Origin: Hyposmocoma kahamanoa
Lineage: Eukaryota > Arthropoda > Insecta > Lepidoptera > Cosmopterigidae
Direction of reading: 5' to 3'
Assembly: GCF_003589595.1 (NCBI RefSeq)
Contig: NW_020654422.1
Span: forward strand, 11,571,597-11,635,596
Length of the DNA: 64,000 nt
Below the pieces are notes generated by a model that was not told the origin of the DNA, ran no database searches, and saw nothing but the letters and a program-made list of their open reading frames with translations. This document shows, one piece after another, positions 23,091 through 33,862 of the stretch (position 1 is the stretch's first letter; every line of letters starts with the position of its first letter). A program made the translations under genes and the position numbers.

Positions 23091-23300
23091 GTACCTACTA
23101 AGAATGTTCAAATTAAAATCAATTTGCAGTCAATTTCATTATCGTGTTTATCTCGCGGTTAACTCCGAGGCAGTTTTATTATAAATCATGTAAAATGCAG
23201 ATATTGATATATCTGTTCGGATTTTCATCCACCCATGTTCGATTTGGTTATCGAGGATAACTCGCAGTTAACCCGATGTTTTATTAAATGTAGGTTAGAT
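23091..23300 (+). repeat. tandem array with a unit of about 115 bp, right part beyond the LTR element
   Basis: Two more diverged units (GTTCAAATTAAAATCAATTTGCAG..., then ...AACTCGCAGTTAACCCGATG) continue the same array in the same orientation. This shows that the LTR element entered a pre-existing array. Confidence 0.85.
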
Positions 23301-23378
23301 TCACAATTGCTATGTATGAAAGCGAACATTTATTATAATTATAGCAAGTAGGCTATATGGTAAAAATGAATATTTTCA

Positions 23379-23540
23379 TTATTTATGAGCGTAAGAAAAA
23401 ATCTTGCCTTGATCAATATCCGACCCTTTCGATGATATTATGATCCTATAACTCCGACGACGTTTGGCATCTGTATTTTCCAAGTATTTCAGTTTACTTT
23501 TATAATATTCGATTTTTTCTAAGTTTGTTCGCTTTGGCAT
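23379..23540 (-). pseudogene. possible N-terminus of the DIRS-like gag (53 codons)
   Basis: The minus-strand frame starts MPKRTNLEKIEYYKSKLKYL and runs on as a Lys/Arg/Ser-rich stretch (AKRRRSYRIIISSKG), then stops. A start of the form MPKR..EE.I.YY, followed by a basic-acidic coil, is familiar to me from the first ORF of insect DIRS-type elements. It lies upstream of the DIRS-like pol on the same strand, so the two may be ends of one element whose middle was replaced by the tandem array and the LTR insertion. This link is an inference. Confidence 0.4.
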
Positions 23541-24335
23541 TTTAACGGAGATGTGGAGGTGTGTTTGTTGCCACGCATGAAAAAGCAACGAAAATAGAAA
23601 ATGGCGGTTGATGCCTGGTAGGGAGTGTCAACGTCAAAATATTTTTTTTGTCTAAAAACCGTGCGGTGTTGCCTAGCAAGTTATGGAAACTACCTTGTTA
23701 AATATTATACCGAGACTGAAGCGACGAAATACAATACATTATTTTATTATAATTTACAAAACTTTCTGGAGCGTTTACTCAGCCTGAATCCTACTATTTA
23801 CCACAGTAGCTAATATGTTTCACTTTAAAAATTATTATTTGTTTTAGGCTGGTAACTTCGCTTTCTCGTTTACATTAATTGCTCTTCCGTTGCTTACTTT
23901 TTATACTTTTCTTCAATTCATATCTCAAATGCGTTTAAAATAATATTTTTTTTACATTACGACGCCAACGGTTACGTCTCAAGTCTGTAGTTAAAGTAAC
24001 AAGTAGGGAAAAACGTCTCGCTGAATAAGTGCATTGAAGCGAAAAGACTTGACAGCATCATATCTGGAGAGTCTGTTTTGTACCAGCCAGAGCTGAGTTA
24101 AATTTTATTGGACATTTTTCATTTATGGGGACCCCTCACTGAGTTTTCTTTCTATACTTTTAGCGGACAGATGTATTCAAAGGTATTATTATTACCTACG
24201 TATGTATTCTAGTACAGTTGTTTTTTTAAGCATTAACTGCTGTTATTATTATATATATTTGTTAAACCAACTTGCGTGAGATTAGGTTTAATAGCATATA
24301 ACTGCATAGCACATGACATGATAAATATTTTTAAC

Positions 24336-24640
24336 TGACTTCAAAAAAGAAGGAGGTACTCAATTCGACTGTATTTATTTTGTGTATATTATGCGATTAC
24401 TCCGGCATTTGTACTAATTTTGATGATACTTTTTGTTAAAAAAGAGCGGTACCTCAGTAGCGGTCCCATTTAAATTTGAAGATGAAGAAAATATTTCATT
24501 TCTAAGGGTGGGAAACTAGGGGTTGAATTCAGTTTCGCGCACTTTCTGGTAACCGATTTCAATAAAATTTGGCAAATAGATGTAGTTCCACGAACTTTTG
24601 AGTTCGGTTTTTCTTTTTATAAAAAACTTATAATTAAGTA
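24336..24640 (+). repeat. common moth-type repeat segment
   Basis: GACTTCAAAAAAGAAGGAGG, TCAATTCGACTGTATTTATTTTG, GATTACTCCGGCATTTG and GTAACCGATTTCAATAAAATTTGG follow the layout of a widespread lepidopteran repeat, as I remember it. Single copy here. Confidence 0.45.
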
Positions 24641-25231
24641 GTTATAAAATTTCAACAAAACGAGAAAATATATTTATTTGGAGTAACAAACTCAGGTTTA
24701 AATACTTCTAAGGCTACTGTAAGTAAATTTAATTTTAAAGCATTATAATGGACAAATAAATGTACAGTTAACGCGCTTTCAAATTAGACGCTTGCTTCAG
24801 AAATTTTTAGTTCACTAATTTGTGATTGTAAATATAAATATAAAATAAATGTAAATATTCTATATTATTGGCGGTGCTAAATATTGTATGGTATGAGATT
24901 AGTAGTGGGACCGTAGCGCCACTGCAGAGCTTCTATAAGCGTCTAATTTGAAGGCGCGCAAGACATATATATTACCATTTTCACAACTTCAATGTGTCGG
25001 ATGTTCACAGTTTTGCATTGTACCCAAAAGGGGTAATTCCAAATATTATTAGAAATAACTACTGAAATCGCTAAGAAAAATAAACCATGGCTGTAACCCA
25101 ATTAAATTTACACCCTGTAGTGACATCTAAAATTTTCTTCTTCAGTCGATTGAAACGTGAATGTCATATTTTATTACAACTTGAGCGTCGTCGACATATC
25201 TCAAATAGTTTGCCCAATGCTAGGTAGTCAG

Positions 25232-25390
25232 TAAAATGGGTAAAACTCGAACGATTTCCGGACGCGAACCGGTACGGACCGTCCGAATGTGTTTACAATG
25301 AAGCCGGACGTATTTCATCGCTGCAAAGAATGCCGGAGTCTCAGGAAATATGGAATGACGCAAAACGGTACATTCGAGCACAATTTTATT
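25232..25390 (+). CDS. candidate host exon (unknown protein, partial)
   Basis: A frame open from a stop at 25225-25227 runs to 25390 and reads like protein (ERFPDANRYGPSECVYNEAG ... SLQRMPESQEIWNDAKRYIR). It ends at an exact donor consensus, TATT|GTAAGT, at 25391, and a CAG acceptor candidate sits at 25229-25231, although the preceding pyrimidine tract is weak. An in-frame ATG at 25330 would give MPESQEIWNDAKRYIRAQF plus donor, that is, an alternative first coding exon. Base composition is clearly more GC-rich than the neighbours. I do not recognise the protein. It could be a chance ORF or a fragment of an unknown transposon. Confidence 0.3.
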
Positions 25391-27308
25391 GTAAGTGAAT
25401 AGTTTTGTGTGACATTGTGCTCTTACGTAGGCGAGTCTTAATTGTTATACGAGAATAACGGCACAGATAAGGACATATGGAAGAACAAAATAAGAGTATT
25501 TTTATTAAAACCTGATTTTAAATTTTGTTTTCTTGCTTTTTTGTCTATCATCAAAACATTATTAACTTCATGTCATCATTAACTGACATGCTATCCTTCT
25601 AGTACAGTTTAATCAAGTATAGTAGCTAAGTAGTAACTTTTAAATTACGGATTAGTTGCTGTAACCCACTAATAGTTTCAAGCTGTATACTAAAATTATT
25701 TTGTGATATATTTTTCTTGTGAATTATATATTTCTAAATATTTCTTATCGAGTGTACTAAATATAGCCGGACATAACCGTCCAGCCCCAACATCCGGTCG
25801 CTATGTAATAAAGTTATTTCGATAAAGTGGAGTTTTCGCGATAAATTACGAGCACCGAAGCTGCCCTGCAGCGAATATTGGCTTAACTTTGACGGATAGC
25901 ACACAAACGGGATTTTATATGTTATGTTATTTGTATGAATTGAGGACGGTACATTGTTTCAACTTGTTTCTATTGGTGATTTGTCTTCAGAAATGTTTAC
26001 TCGATTCGTAAAAGGATAGGCTTGTATATTTTAAGATCAACAAAAATTATTACAATAGTTAATGTGAAAATCAATTAAACACTTACGTTAAATAAAACTA
26101 ATATTTACGCAGTTATTGCAATAAAGCATATTTTAAATAATATATGGCAATTTAATCAAATTCGGAGAACAAAAGAAAAGTCCAAGAAGCTTTCTTCCAA
26201 TAATTTTTTTACAAAGAGCCAGTATTTCTTTGTGGCGAGCGCTGTAGCGCCGCGCGCGGTGAAATTGCTCGGTGTGCGGGCGTAGCGGACAACCGTAGGC
26301 GGCGCCGCTACGAGCTACGTCGCACTGCAGCGTAGACCTACGAACAAGAGAGACAATGTTTTATTACCTATTCTTTTATTGTTTCGTAATATAAAAAAAT
26401 ATTAAATCTCCAACATCTATTATAAAACTCATTTAAAACAGTATTTTTACATACACGCATCACCCCGTAGTAAAATTTTGATATAACATTACTGATTTCC
26501 AAGAACAGTCCTAATTAACCTAATCCACAATAGCAAATTTTTTGTCTTATTATACAGTTGTGTTCGGAATATACTAAATTCTGTACATTTATTGTGAATA
26601 AGCTTCCATTGGTACGTTACAACACTGGACCGGTACACAATTCTTCTACTTACGTTACGCACTAGATACGTCAAAATTTTTAATAATCTTCCTGGTGTAT
26701 TAAGTATTTTCGAGATAGGCCGCTATTCTAGAAAGCCATCGACATGTTCTATTTTATATTGAAAACAATTAAATGACTTAGTTTACTTACTGTAACTGTC
26801 ATTTTAAAGGTTGAACCTTACTTGTCAGCACACATGAGCCATTATCACACAACAACATCATTGAACGTGCTGACGTTGCCCAAATAAGACCCATGTAGAC
26901 ATTGACCTACCAATATGTAGAAGTGTTTATTTATTAGATTGGTGCTTATCATATTAAATTTTGTGTTGTTAATTTAGTTCTACGGTGATAAAAAGTTTCA
27001 ATAAAAAAAAATCTGTCTATTCGATTCACAATGCGTTTGTTTGCGGGAGATATCCCTGTATCTGATGGCGCGGCACTAATGCCGTATGAATGAAATTTAC
27101 TGTCAATATCTGAGGCCCGCATGCGGCTTTGTGACGCAAACTGTCCTTTTATACCCACCATTATTCCTTTTTTTTATTTTTCAACGTATTTATTTGCCCG
27201 TGACGCCGCTGGCTCATTTTATGCGATGGTTTAAGTAGCTATTTTGAAACCTTCCTGGATTTTGTGGTTAATCAACACAAATTTTATTAATTCGATTATT
27301 CGTCAACA
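25391..27308. other. non-coding stretch after the candidate exon
   Basis: Begins with the GTAAGT donor. A very GC-rich patch at 26230-26345 (GCGAGCGCTGTAGCGCCGCG, many CTACG/CGTAG words) may be a CpG-rich promoter or a repeat. No gene is recognised. Confidence 0.35.
27145..27153 (-). promoter_or_regulatory. TATA-box-like site
   Basis: The minus strand reads GTGGGTATAAAAGGACAG, an ideal TATA box in a GC-rich setting. No gene is recognised downstream. Confidence 0.2.
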
Positions 27309-28530
27309 TAGGCCGCACTATAAGTTTCCGGAACTGGCCACTTACATAAACAATATTTAAAAAGTAATTACAACATTAAAACAAAAATTCATTGTAGAAT
27401 ACAGTTTGTTTTATCTGACTGTAACTTGTTTTTACATTGTGGCGTCATTTTAGAAATTGGTTGTCTACATCACCGTGGATTTAACTCGTGAAAATTTTCG
27501 TAGTATGATTTTCTACGACTTTAAGTGTAATTTAACAGCACCGCAAAACCTCTTCTCTAATTCGACTTCAGACTGCTTTTGGCGATGAAGCACCATGCAA
27601 GACGACTATTTATAGCTGGTTTGCGGAATTCAAACGCAGTCGTGTTAATCTCAGTGACGAATTTCGTGATGGTCGTCCGTCCACTGCTGTGAACAACAAA
27701 AACATCGATGCTGTGCGCCGTATGATCAAAACAGACAGGCATGTGACATACCATGAGATTCGGGCCTCTTTAGGCATAGGTATGAGTTAAATACAATCAA
27801 TACTACACAAATATTTGGGTGTATACAAGTATACAAATACAAGCTGTGCTCTCGGTGGATCCCACACAATTTGACTGAGGCTCAAAAAACGGATTGTCAC
27901 TAGGTGCAATGTCATGCTTACCAGATCCAACGAAGGGGCGTCAAATTTGGTGTGGGACATAGTAACAGGTGATGAAACATGGATTTATAGTTACGATCCC
28001 AAAACAAAGCAACAATCGAGTGTAGGGGTCTTTTGAGGTGAGCCGAAACCAACCAAAGTGGCGCGCGTGCAAAGTACCTCTATGCGGATGATTGTTTCTT
28101 TTTTAATAAAACTGGACACGTGACTACTGTTGCTTTGGAGAATCGTTGTGCCGTGAATAGTGATTGGTACACGACCATTTGTTTGCCGAAAGTTATTGAC
28201 AAACTCCGTAAAAATAACCGTAAACGCCGTATCATCTTGCACCACGATAATGCCAGTTCTCACACGGCCATACAGACTAATGAATTTTGAACCGACCTGG
28301 CACCTTGTGCCTTTTATTTAATTTCAAAAATTAAGAACCAGTTACGCGATCAACGATTTTCATCACCCGAAGAGGCTGTCGAAGAGTATGAAAAATATGT
28401 TTCAGAGATTGTCACGGAGGAGTGGCATAAATGTTTTTGAAATTGGTTCTTTCGTATTATGGTTGTGTTGTAATTGGTTCATACATATTTTTTCCTTATT
28501 CATTCCGGGAACTTATAGTGTTATGTCACT
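27309..28530 (+). mobile_element. mariner-family transposon, inactive copy
   Basis: The terminal inverted repeats are CACTATAAGTTTCCGGAAC at the left (from 27316) and its near-complement ending ...GGGAACTTATAGTG (28520) at the right. The outermost few bases at each end are uncertain. The length of about 1.2 kb fits mariner. It contains a broken transposase gene on the plus strand. Confidence 0.85.
27476..28460 (+). pseudogene. mariner transposase pseudogene
   Basis: The DDD-type transposase, which cuts and joins at TA sites, is recognisable across several frames. Blocks in order: LTRENFRSMIFYDF (27480s); FGDEAPCKTTIYSWFAEFKR and DGRPSTAV (27565-27690); DRHVTYHEIRASLGIG (27735-27780); CSRWIPHNLTEAQK (about 27847-27885); GDETWIYSYDPKTKQQ (27970-28015, first catalytic Asp); FFNKTGHVTTVALENR; HHDNASSHT (28240s, second Asp); TDLAPC (28290s); FSSPEEAVEEYEKY (28360s). 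Stops and frameshifts break it, for example TGA in KQQSSVGVF-stop. The stretch between HHDNASSHT and DLAP is shortened, so the spacing to the third Asp is wrong. No initiator ATG remains. Clearly dead. Confidence 0.85.
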
Positions 28531-29634
28531 ATTTGATATTTGTAGTTCAGTTATGTCATTTTATTTCAATCACATAACATTAGCAAAACAATTTTAACAA
28601 AACGGTGAACAATAATCTTATCTCAGATTGTTTGTGACGTATTATTTATTCGGCATTTAATGGGAATAATACTTAATTTATTTTATTTCGTTGTAAAAAT
28701 AATTTCACCTCAACTGAGTGTTAAATAATGAGCACAGACCTACTTACAGCACCCCTATAATTTGCCCGGGATTATCGCGAGACGAGGTGAATCCCGGCGA
28801 TTAGTCACAAGTATCCCGTTTCCCGGGATCCCGGAGACGCGTCGCGATCCCGGCTTATCGTGAGCGAACGAACTCCTACCGAATAATGATCGCCTGGTAG
28901 CTCGATTAAGTATGCAGGTACAGACGCGGAATTATCAAGATTGACTATTTTAATACTCTTACGATTTTGCACATAGAATATTAACTGTTTCACGTACTGA
29001 TAGACAGTGGATGTTTAAAATTACTCGGTATATTGGTATATACCTTGAAATTGTCAGTTTTAAGTTGCAGTATATATTTCTATAATTTGACATTGAGAAT
29101 TCAGTACATTTATATTTACCAATAATATCGAGATATAATTTTTCAGATCTAAATCGCGTAAATTTCTTGTCTGACGACTGTCGGCAGTCAGTCGCGACCA
29201 GGGAAACTGTAAAGGATCCGAAAAAAAATGTTTAATTTCTTATTAACCAATAATAGTTTACCCGAAGAATTCAGCACAGGTTTAATAAACATTTATCATT
29301 ATTGTCACGCTTAGTAGATGGGAATTATACTCAAAGTAAAGCTATTAATTAAAATGTTAGGAATCCTGATGTTATGGGGACAACGGCCACCGCTATCGAG
29401 ACGTGGCCTGCGGTCAAGAATTAATTGCAGCCCGCGTCTGAGGCGAGCCGTAATTACCGTACCTGTGGTGGCAATTGGTAATATTCGGCCCGCATTCGAC
29501 CGGCTGATACTACGGAATGTTGATAGGTTATTGATCACACAAGGGTGTTACAAGAAAGTGAATTAAATCCTGAACGTTTGGTTGTGTGCTTAACCTATGT
29601 TATAGATATGTTACTTTATATTTATTCGACATTT
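28531..29634. other. non-coding stretch with two GC-rich patches
   Basis: 28760-28870 repeats CCCGGGAT-like words. 29380-29560 has AATTAATTGCAGCCCGCG and GTAATTACCG and looks regulatory. Confidence 0.3.
29130..29195 (+). repeat. family G short repeat (copy 1 of 3)
   Basis: TTTTTCAGATCTAAATCGCGTA...TGTCTGACGACTG recurs at 41820-41895 and in part at 51893-51962. Confidence 0.5.
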
Positions 29635-30205
29635 GTTTTTTGTGACACCAAGTGATAGGACGAACAAGTCGTGCGCTTGGTGGTAAATAAGCGACACGCC
29701 TGTACATAACAGTCGCAGTATCGCTCAGAGCTTTAGGTTTCAATGAACCACGGGGAACTGCTTCGCCCATCAACCTGGTACATAAGTTAAAAAGTCCCAC
29801 ATGTTTGTAATTTCAGAAGCACTCTTTGACTTCAAAACCGAATCGCTGTAATGCTCACATACTGCTTGGCGGCAAAAACAGGTAAGATACTAGTACTTTT
29901 TTTGTTTATGATACCAAGTGACGGGACGAACATGTTGTGGGCCTGATACAAAGCGACACGCTTATCCAGAACAGTTGCAACGCAACTCAAAGGGCACTGT
30001 CACTGCGCCCGTCACCCTGAGACATAAGTTGACAATCCTTGCCCTTACCCTTCAAAACCGGAACGCAGTAATGCTAACATCATTGCTTGGCGCCAGAAAT
30101 AGGTAAAGTGGCAGTACTTCCCTAGATGATTTCTTCCACAAGGAGCTCTTCCACAAGTACTTTTCTAGATGAACTGTTTCACGAAGAGCTCTACTCCTGC
30201 TAAAA
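29635..30205 (-). mobile_element. family A repeat split by a second family A copy
   Basis: The outer copy runs 29635-29900, is broken at TAGTACTTTT, and resumes at 30156 with AGTACTTTTCTAGATGAAC to finish its 5' end (GAGCTCTACTCCTGCTAAAA, 30205). The inner copy lies between. Confidence 0.8.
29901..30155 (-). mobile_element. inner family A copy with 9-bp flanking duplication
   Basis: A same-orientation copy inserted into the outer one. AGTACTTTT occurs at 29892-29900 and again at 30156-30164, as a target-site duplication would. The copy lacks part of the middle (the block around the AGAGCTTTAAATTGCAAAGAT segment). Confidence 0.75.
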
Positions 30206-31106
30206 TTCTTTCATGTAAATATAATAAAAGAATCATAATTACTATAGGTAATTTCTGTTGTAATACCATAAGTCATTTTTATAATGAAATGAATATTCCT
30301 TCAAATTCGTTTTACGAAGTATCTTTTGCTACTCCTGTAGTACATTTTCTTTTTAACATATGTTATGTAGACAATTTAGAATGTTATTTTTCTAATAGAA
30401 TTGAAAGCACTTAACCATAAGGTTCAAGTATCTGTAAATTTCAAACTCAACTTTACGCAGTGGTATGTGCAGCGTATGGAAGCGACAGGGGTCTTCCGCG
30501 CATCGAACCGCATGCCTGAGCGCGACGGCCGCCGTCGAATTAATTGCACAACTTAATGCTCCAGATGGTAAAATTAATTAACTTACTTCTCTCAATAATA
30601 ATATTTGATATTTTTAGTTCAGTTTAATCAGAAATGACAGTTTGGTAAAACAATAAGGTATCTATAGACAGGTATACATAGACAAAACAAACATTAACGA
30701 TACTTTAAGGATATTTATTTTGAGAATCATTCACAAATTATATTTGCTACAATATTAATAATAAACAAAAAAAAAACCCTGAAAATAAATCCTTGTACTA
30801 CATTACATTAAAAAAAATGTCGAATAAAAAGTTTCAATATTGATAGTAAAAGTTCAAAAATGTTTAATTAAAAACCCTTATCAATTTCAATAAAACTACA
30901 CATGTGCCCGAAATATCAATTACCCTGCCCCTTGTGCAAAACAAAAGATACGGTGTCCCTAATGAATTCGTAATCTGCGTAATCTGTTCAGTGAGAAACG
31001 ACCGAACAAATTAAACTCCGCCAAAAATGAATTTATCACGTACCGGATTTTAACTAACTATCCGGGCTTGTACAAATAATTTCGAGGAGCTGCTTATATC
31101 GTTCCC
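30206..31106. other. AT-rich stretch without recognised features
   Basis: A small GC-rich patch at 30475-30545; nothing else. Confidence 0.5.
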
Positions 31107-31265
31107 ATGATATAATAAAGCCACGCCAAAAGTGAGTTTATAACATGAAACTCATAAAAATAATTATTTGAAATCATATTGTAACTCTCTTATTTATAAG
31201 TACTCAAAAACTATCGACTAATTTACTTCGTACAATATTTACATCTTTACATCAAGGCTGCGGGA
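31107..31265 (+). repeat. family F repeat, copy 3
   Basis: ATGATATAATAAAGCCACGCC, AAAAGTGAGTTTATAAC and CTATCGACTAATTTAC match copies 1 and 2, more diverged. Confidence 0.6.
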
Positions 31266-32126
31266 TTTGATATTACATGTAATATTTTATGCCCAGACGA
31301 GGTCTTACTGTCCTACGTGACGTCTAGCTTAGATATTTCCTAAAAATAACTGCAAGCTGCAGTAACCACCATCAATCAGGAGTGCCGTCTGATGTTTCCC
31401 TATTAAATACACCACAATAAACTCTACTCTTAAATTTTAATATTCGAGCGTAATTATTAAAACAGATATCCCAAGTTAACAAGCGACGGTTGTCAACAAG
31501 TGTGACGCTCAGGCCCTGGTCCCAAATATTTTAATTTAACGTAGACCATTGTCCACTCCGGAGCGACATCTGGCGGTGTGATTAATATGCAGGGTAGTGT
31601 TAATTTCTTCAATTTCCAAAAGATATTTTCTTACTGTTTCCGCATGCGTGTTATGACCACTTGCAAGCAGTCTAAGTAGTGATGGTACCAAACTATATTT
31701 ATTCTACACGGTTCAATGAGTTCTTTTACGTATATGAAAAGTTTTGTGAACATACTTCTATTTACATACAATGTTTCTTTGTGCTGATGTTTATCTTCAT
31801 CATAACATTAAATGTATATTGACTTTAAGATGTAATGCTCATTATTACTAATATTTTAACTGTATACTATTAGTAAAATACTATCAACCTCGCCTCATCA
31901 TAAACAATAACCTTTTCACCTCACTAGCGCGAAAAGGCTTTCTTTCTGTGTGCACTTAACCATTACGGGCTAGGGCAGAGAGCAATGTGTACTTCATAGA
32001 TTTCTGTAGCTGAGCCTTTGCCTTATTTGACAATGTCTTTTTATTATTAATTTCCAACGCATGTCAAATAAAATAATTTTGAAACTATGCTTACATGATC
32101 AAGAAAACCTCGAATAAGTAAAATAT
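31266..32126. other. AT-rich stretch with one short duplicated block
   Basis: 31545-31600 (GCGACATCTGGCGGTGTGATTAATATGCAGG in pieces) resembles 33465-33515. Confidence 0.4.
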
Positions 32127-32380
32127 TTTAGTAGCAATAGAGCTCCTTGTGAAAGAGTTCGTCCAGGGAAGTACGTCTTACCTATGTCTGCCGCCAAGCA
32201 GTAATGTAAGCATTACTGCGTTCGGGCTTTGAAGGGTAAGGGTGCTGGCAAAATTACAGGCACATGGGACTTGTCAACTTATGTTTCAGGGTGACCGGCG
32301 CAGTGGCAGTGCCCCTCATATCTATGCGTTTTAAAGTTCTGAGTGTCACTGCAATTGTTATGGACAGGCGTGTAGCTTAC
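32127..32380 (+). mobile_element. family A repeat, 3' end replaced by mariner fragment
   Basis: The 5' end and body are complete to GGACAGGCGTGTAGCTTAC; mariner sequence follows instead of the usual 3' end and A tail. Confidence 0.8.
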
Positions 32381-32384
32381 GCTT

Positions 32385-32492
32385 AAAGTGGCGCGCGTGC
32401 AAAGTGCCTCTAAGCGGATGAATGCTTCTTTTCTTTAATAAAACTGTTCACGTGGCTACTGTTGCTTTGGAGAATCGTTGTACCGTGAATAA
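32385..32492 (+). mobile_element. mariner internal fragment fused to family A repeat
   Basis: About 108 bp match mariner positions 28058-28166 (AAAGTGGCGCGCGTGCAAAG... to ...AATCGTTGTACCGTGAATA). There are no terminal repeats. It follows directly after a family A copy that is cut off in its GTAGCTTAC block. Confidence 0.8.
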
Positions 32493-33784
32493 GAAATCTT
32501 CACTACGAGAAATCTTTGAATCTCTATATTATACTTACATAATTTTTCTGTTATCATGTACTTGATTTAAAAAATACATACAAATATTTCAAAATATTTA
32601 AATATACATACATCAAAAGTGACAAGGGATCAAGCACATTTTTGTCAAAGACTGAAAATCAGATTTTTCAATTTTTTTTTTAACACCGGCGGATTTTTTC
32701 AGGTCAGTTTTATAATTAGTATTTCAAAATGAAATTGACCAAGGCAAATCCGTTGGTGTTAAAAAAATTTATAAAAAATGCTAATTTTAGGTAATTAGCA
32801 AAAACGTACTTCATCCCTTGACACTTTTGATGAGTACTTGACCTACTTAAAGATATTCGACATTCATGTATCTTTATTAGTTAAAATAGGCTATATTTAT
32901 TTTATAGAATTATCATGATGTTTGTACTACCATGATGTAAATATATTTGTTTTACAAAGCCCGAGCAAAAACAACTTTAAAACTAAAATCAATAATCTGC
33001 AAAAAGAAATAAAAAACAAACACATAGAGACACTCGTAAGGTCAGCTGACTCTTTCTGCGTGATATCAGATTTGGTGTAAAAGTCCCTGTATTGAGTACA
33101 GCCAGATCTAAGGAATTCTTATAGTGTGTTATCTTCTTATTACCACAGATTTGTACACACAAAGACCTATTTGCATTTTTAGAGAGGACGCCAAGCAACA
33201 AAAGAAAAAAACATGTTTTACTTTATAAGATTTTATTTCCTTTGACTCTACTTACCAACGGACAACGGAAAAGTCTAGCTGGTTGCTTCAGAACTGTGTG
33301 AATAATGAAAAGCAGGCTTTATGTATGTTTTAACCGGGTTGTTAGATGTTGAAAAGGTGAGAAATACGACACCTTCAAGTCAAGGAGATTCGCAGTGAAG
33401 CGTATTTTGGTAGATGATTACCCTCTAGGCCTGTATGTGTATAGAGTGTATCGCAAAGGCCTCTGTCCATTCCATGGCGACAGATGGTGGTCTATGATTA
33501 ATATGCAGGACGGATATCCTCCCGCCCGAAATGTACACAACGTTTTCTTTCTGCATTTAATATTTAGTCAAAATGTAATTTTGATTTTAGAGCGCTTTAG
33601 AGCTCCCTAAAGATACGTTTTAGAATCAATGGAATAAATATATATTTTTTTACTTTTGTGACTTGTTTCTTTTTTGTTTTTGTATGTAAAGCCGCACCAC
33701 CGGTATAAGGTCATATCCAGAAAAATGACAATTTTCTACTTGTTTATGCTTAAATAGCAGATTTATAAATTACACATTTACATA
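32493..33784. other. AT-rich stretch, no gene
   Basis: Two inversely related blocks near 32680-32770 (AACACCGGCGGATTTTTTCAGG and CAAATCCGTTGGTGTT) suggest an old inverted-repeat element. Confidence 0.4.
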
Positions 33785-33862
33785 ATTTATTTCTTGTAAT
33801 TAGTATTATTTTTAAGTTACAGGAGCACTTTTGACCTATGATCACACGTGGCTTTATTATAC
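33785..33862 (-). repeat. family F repeat, truncated copy
   Basis: On the minus strand, ATAATAAAGCCACGTGTGATC then GTCAAAAGTGCTCC. Only the first part of the family is present. Confidence 0.5.
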
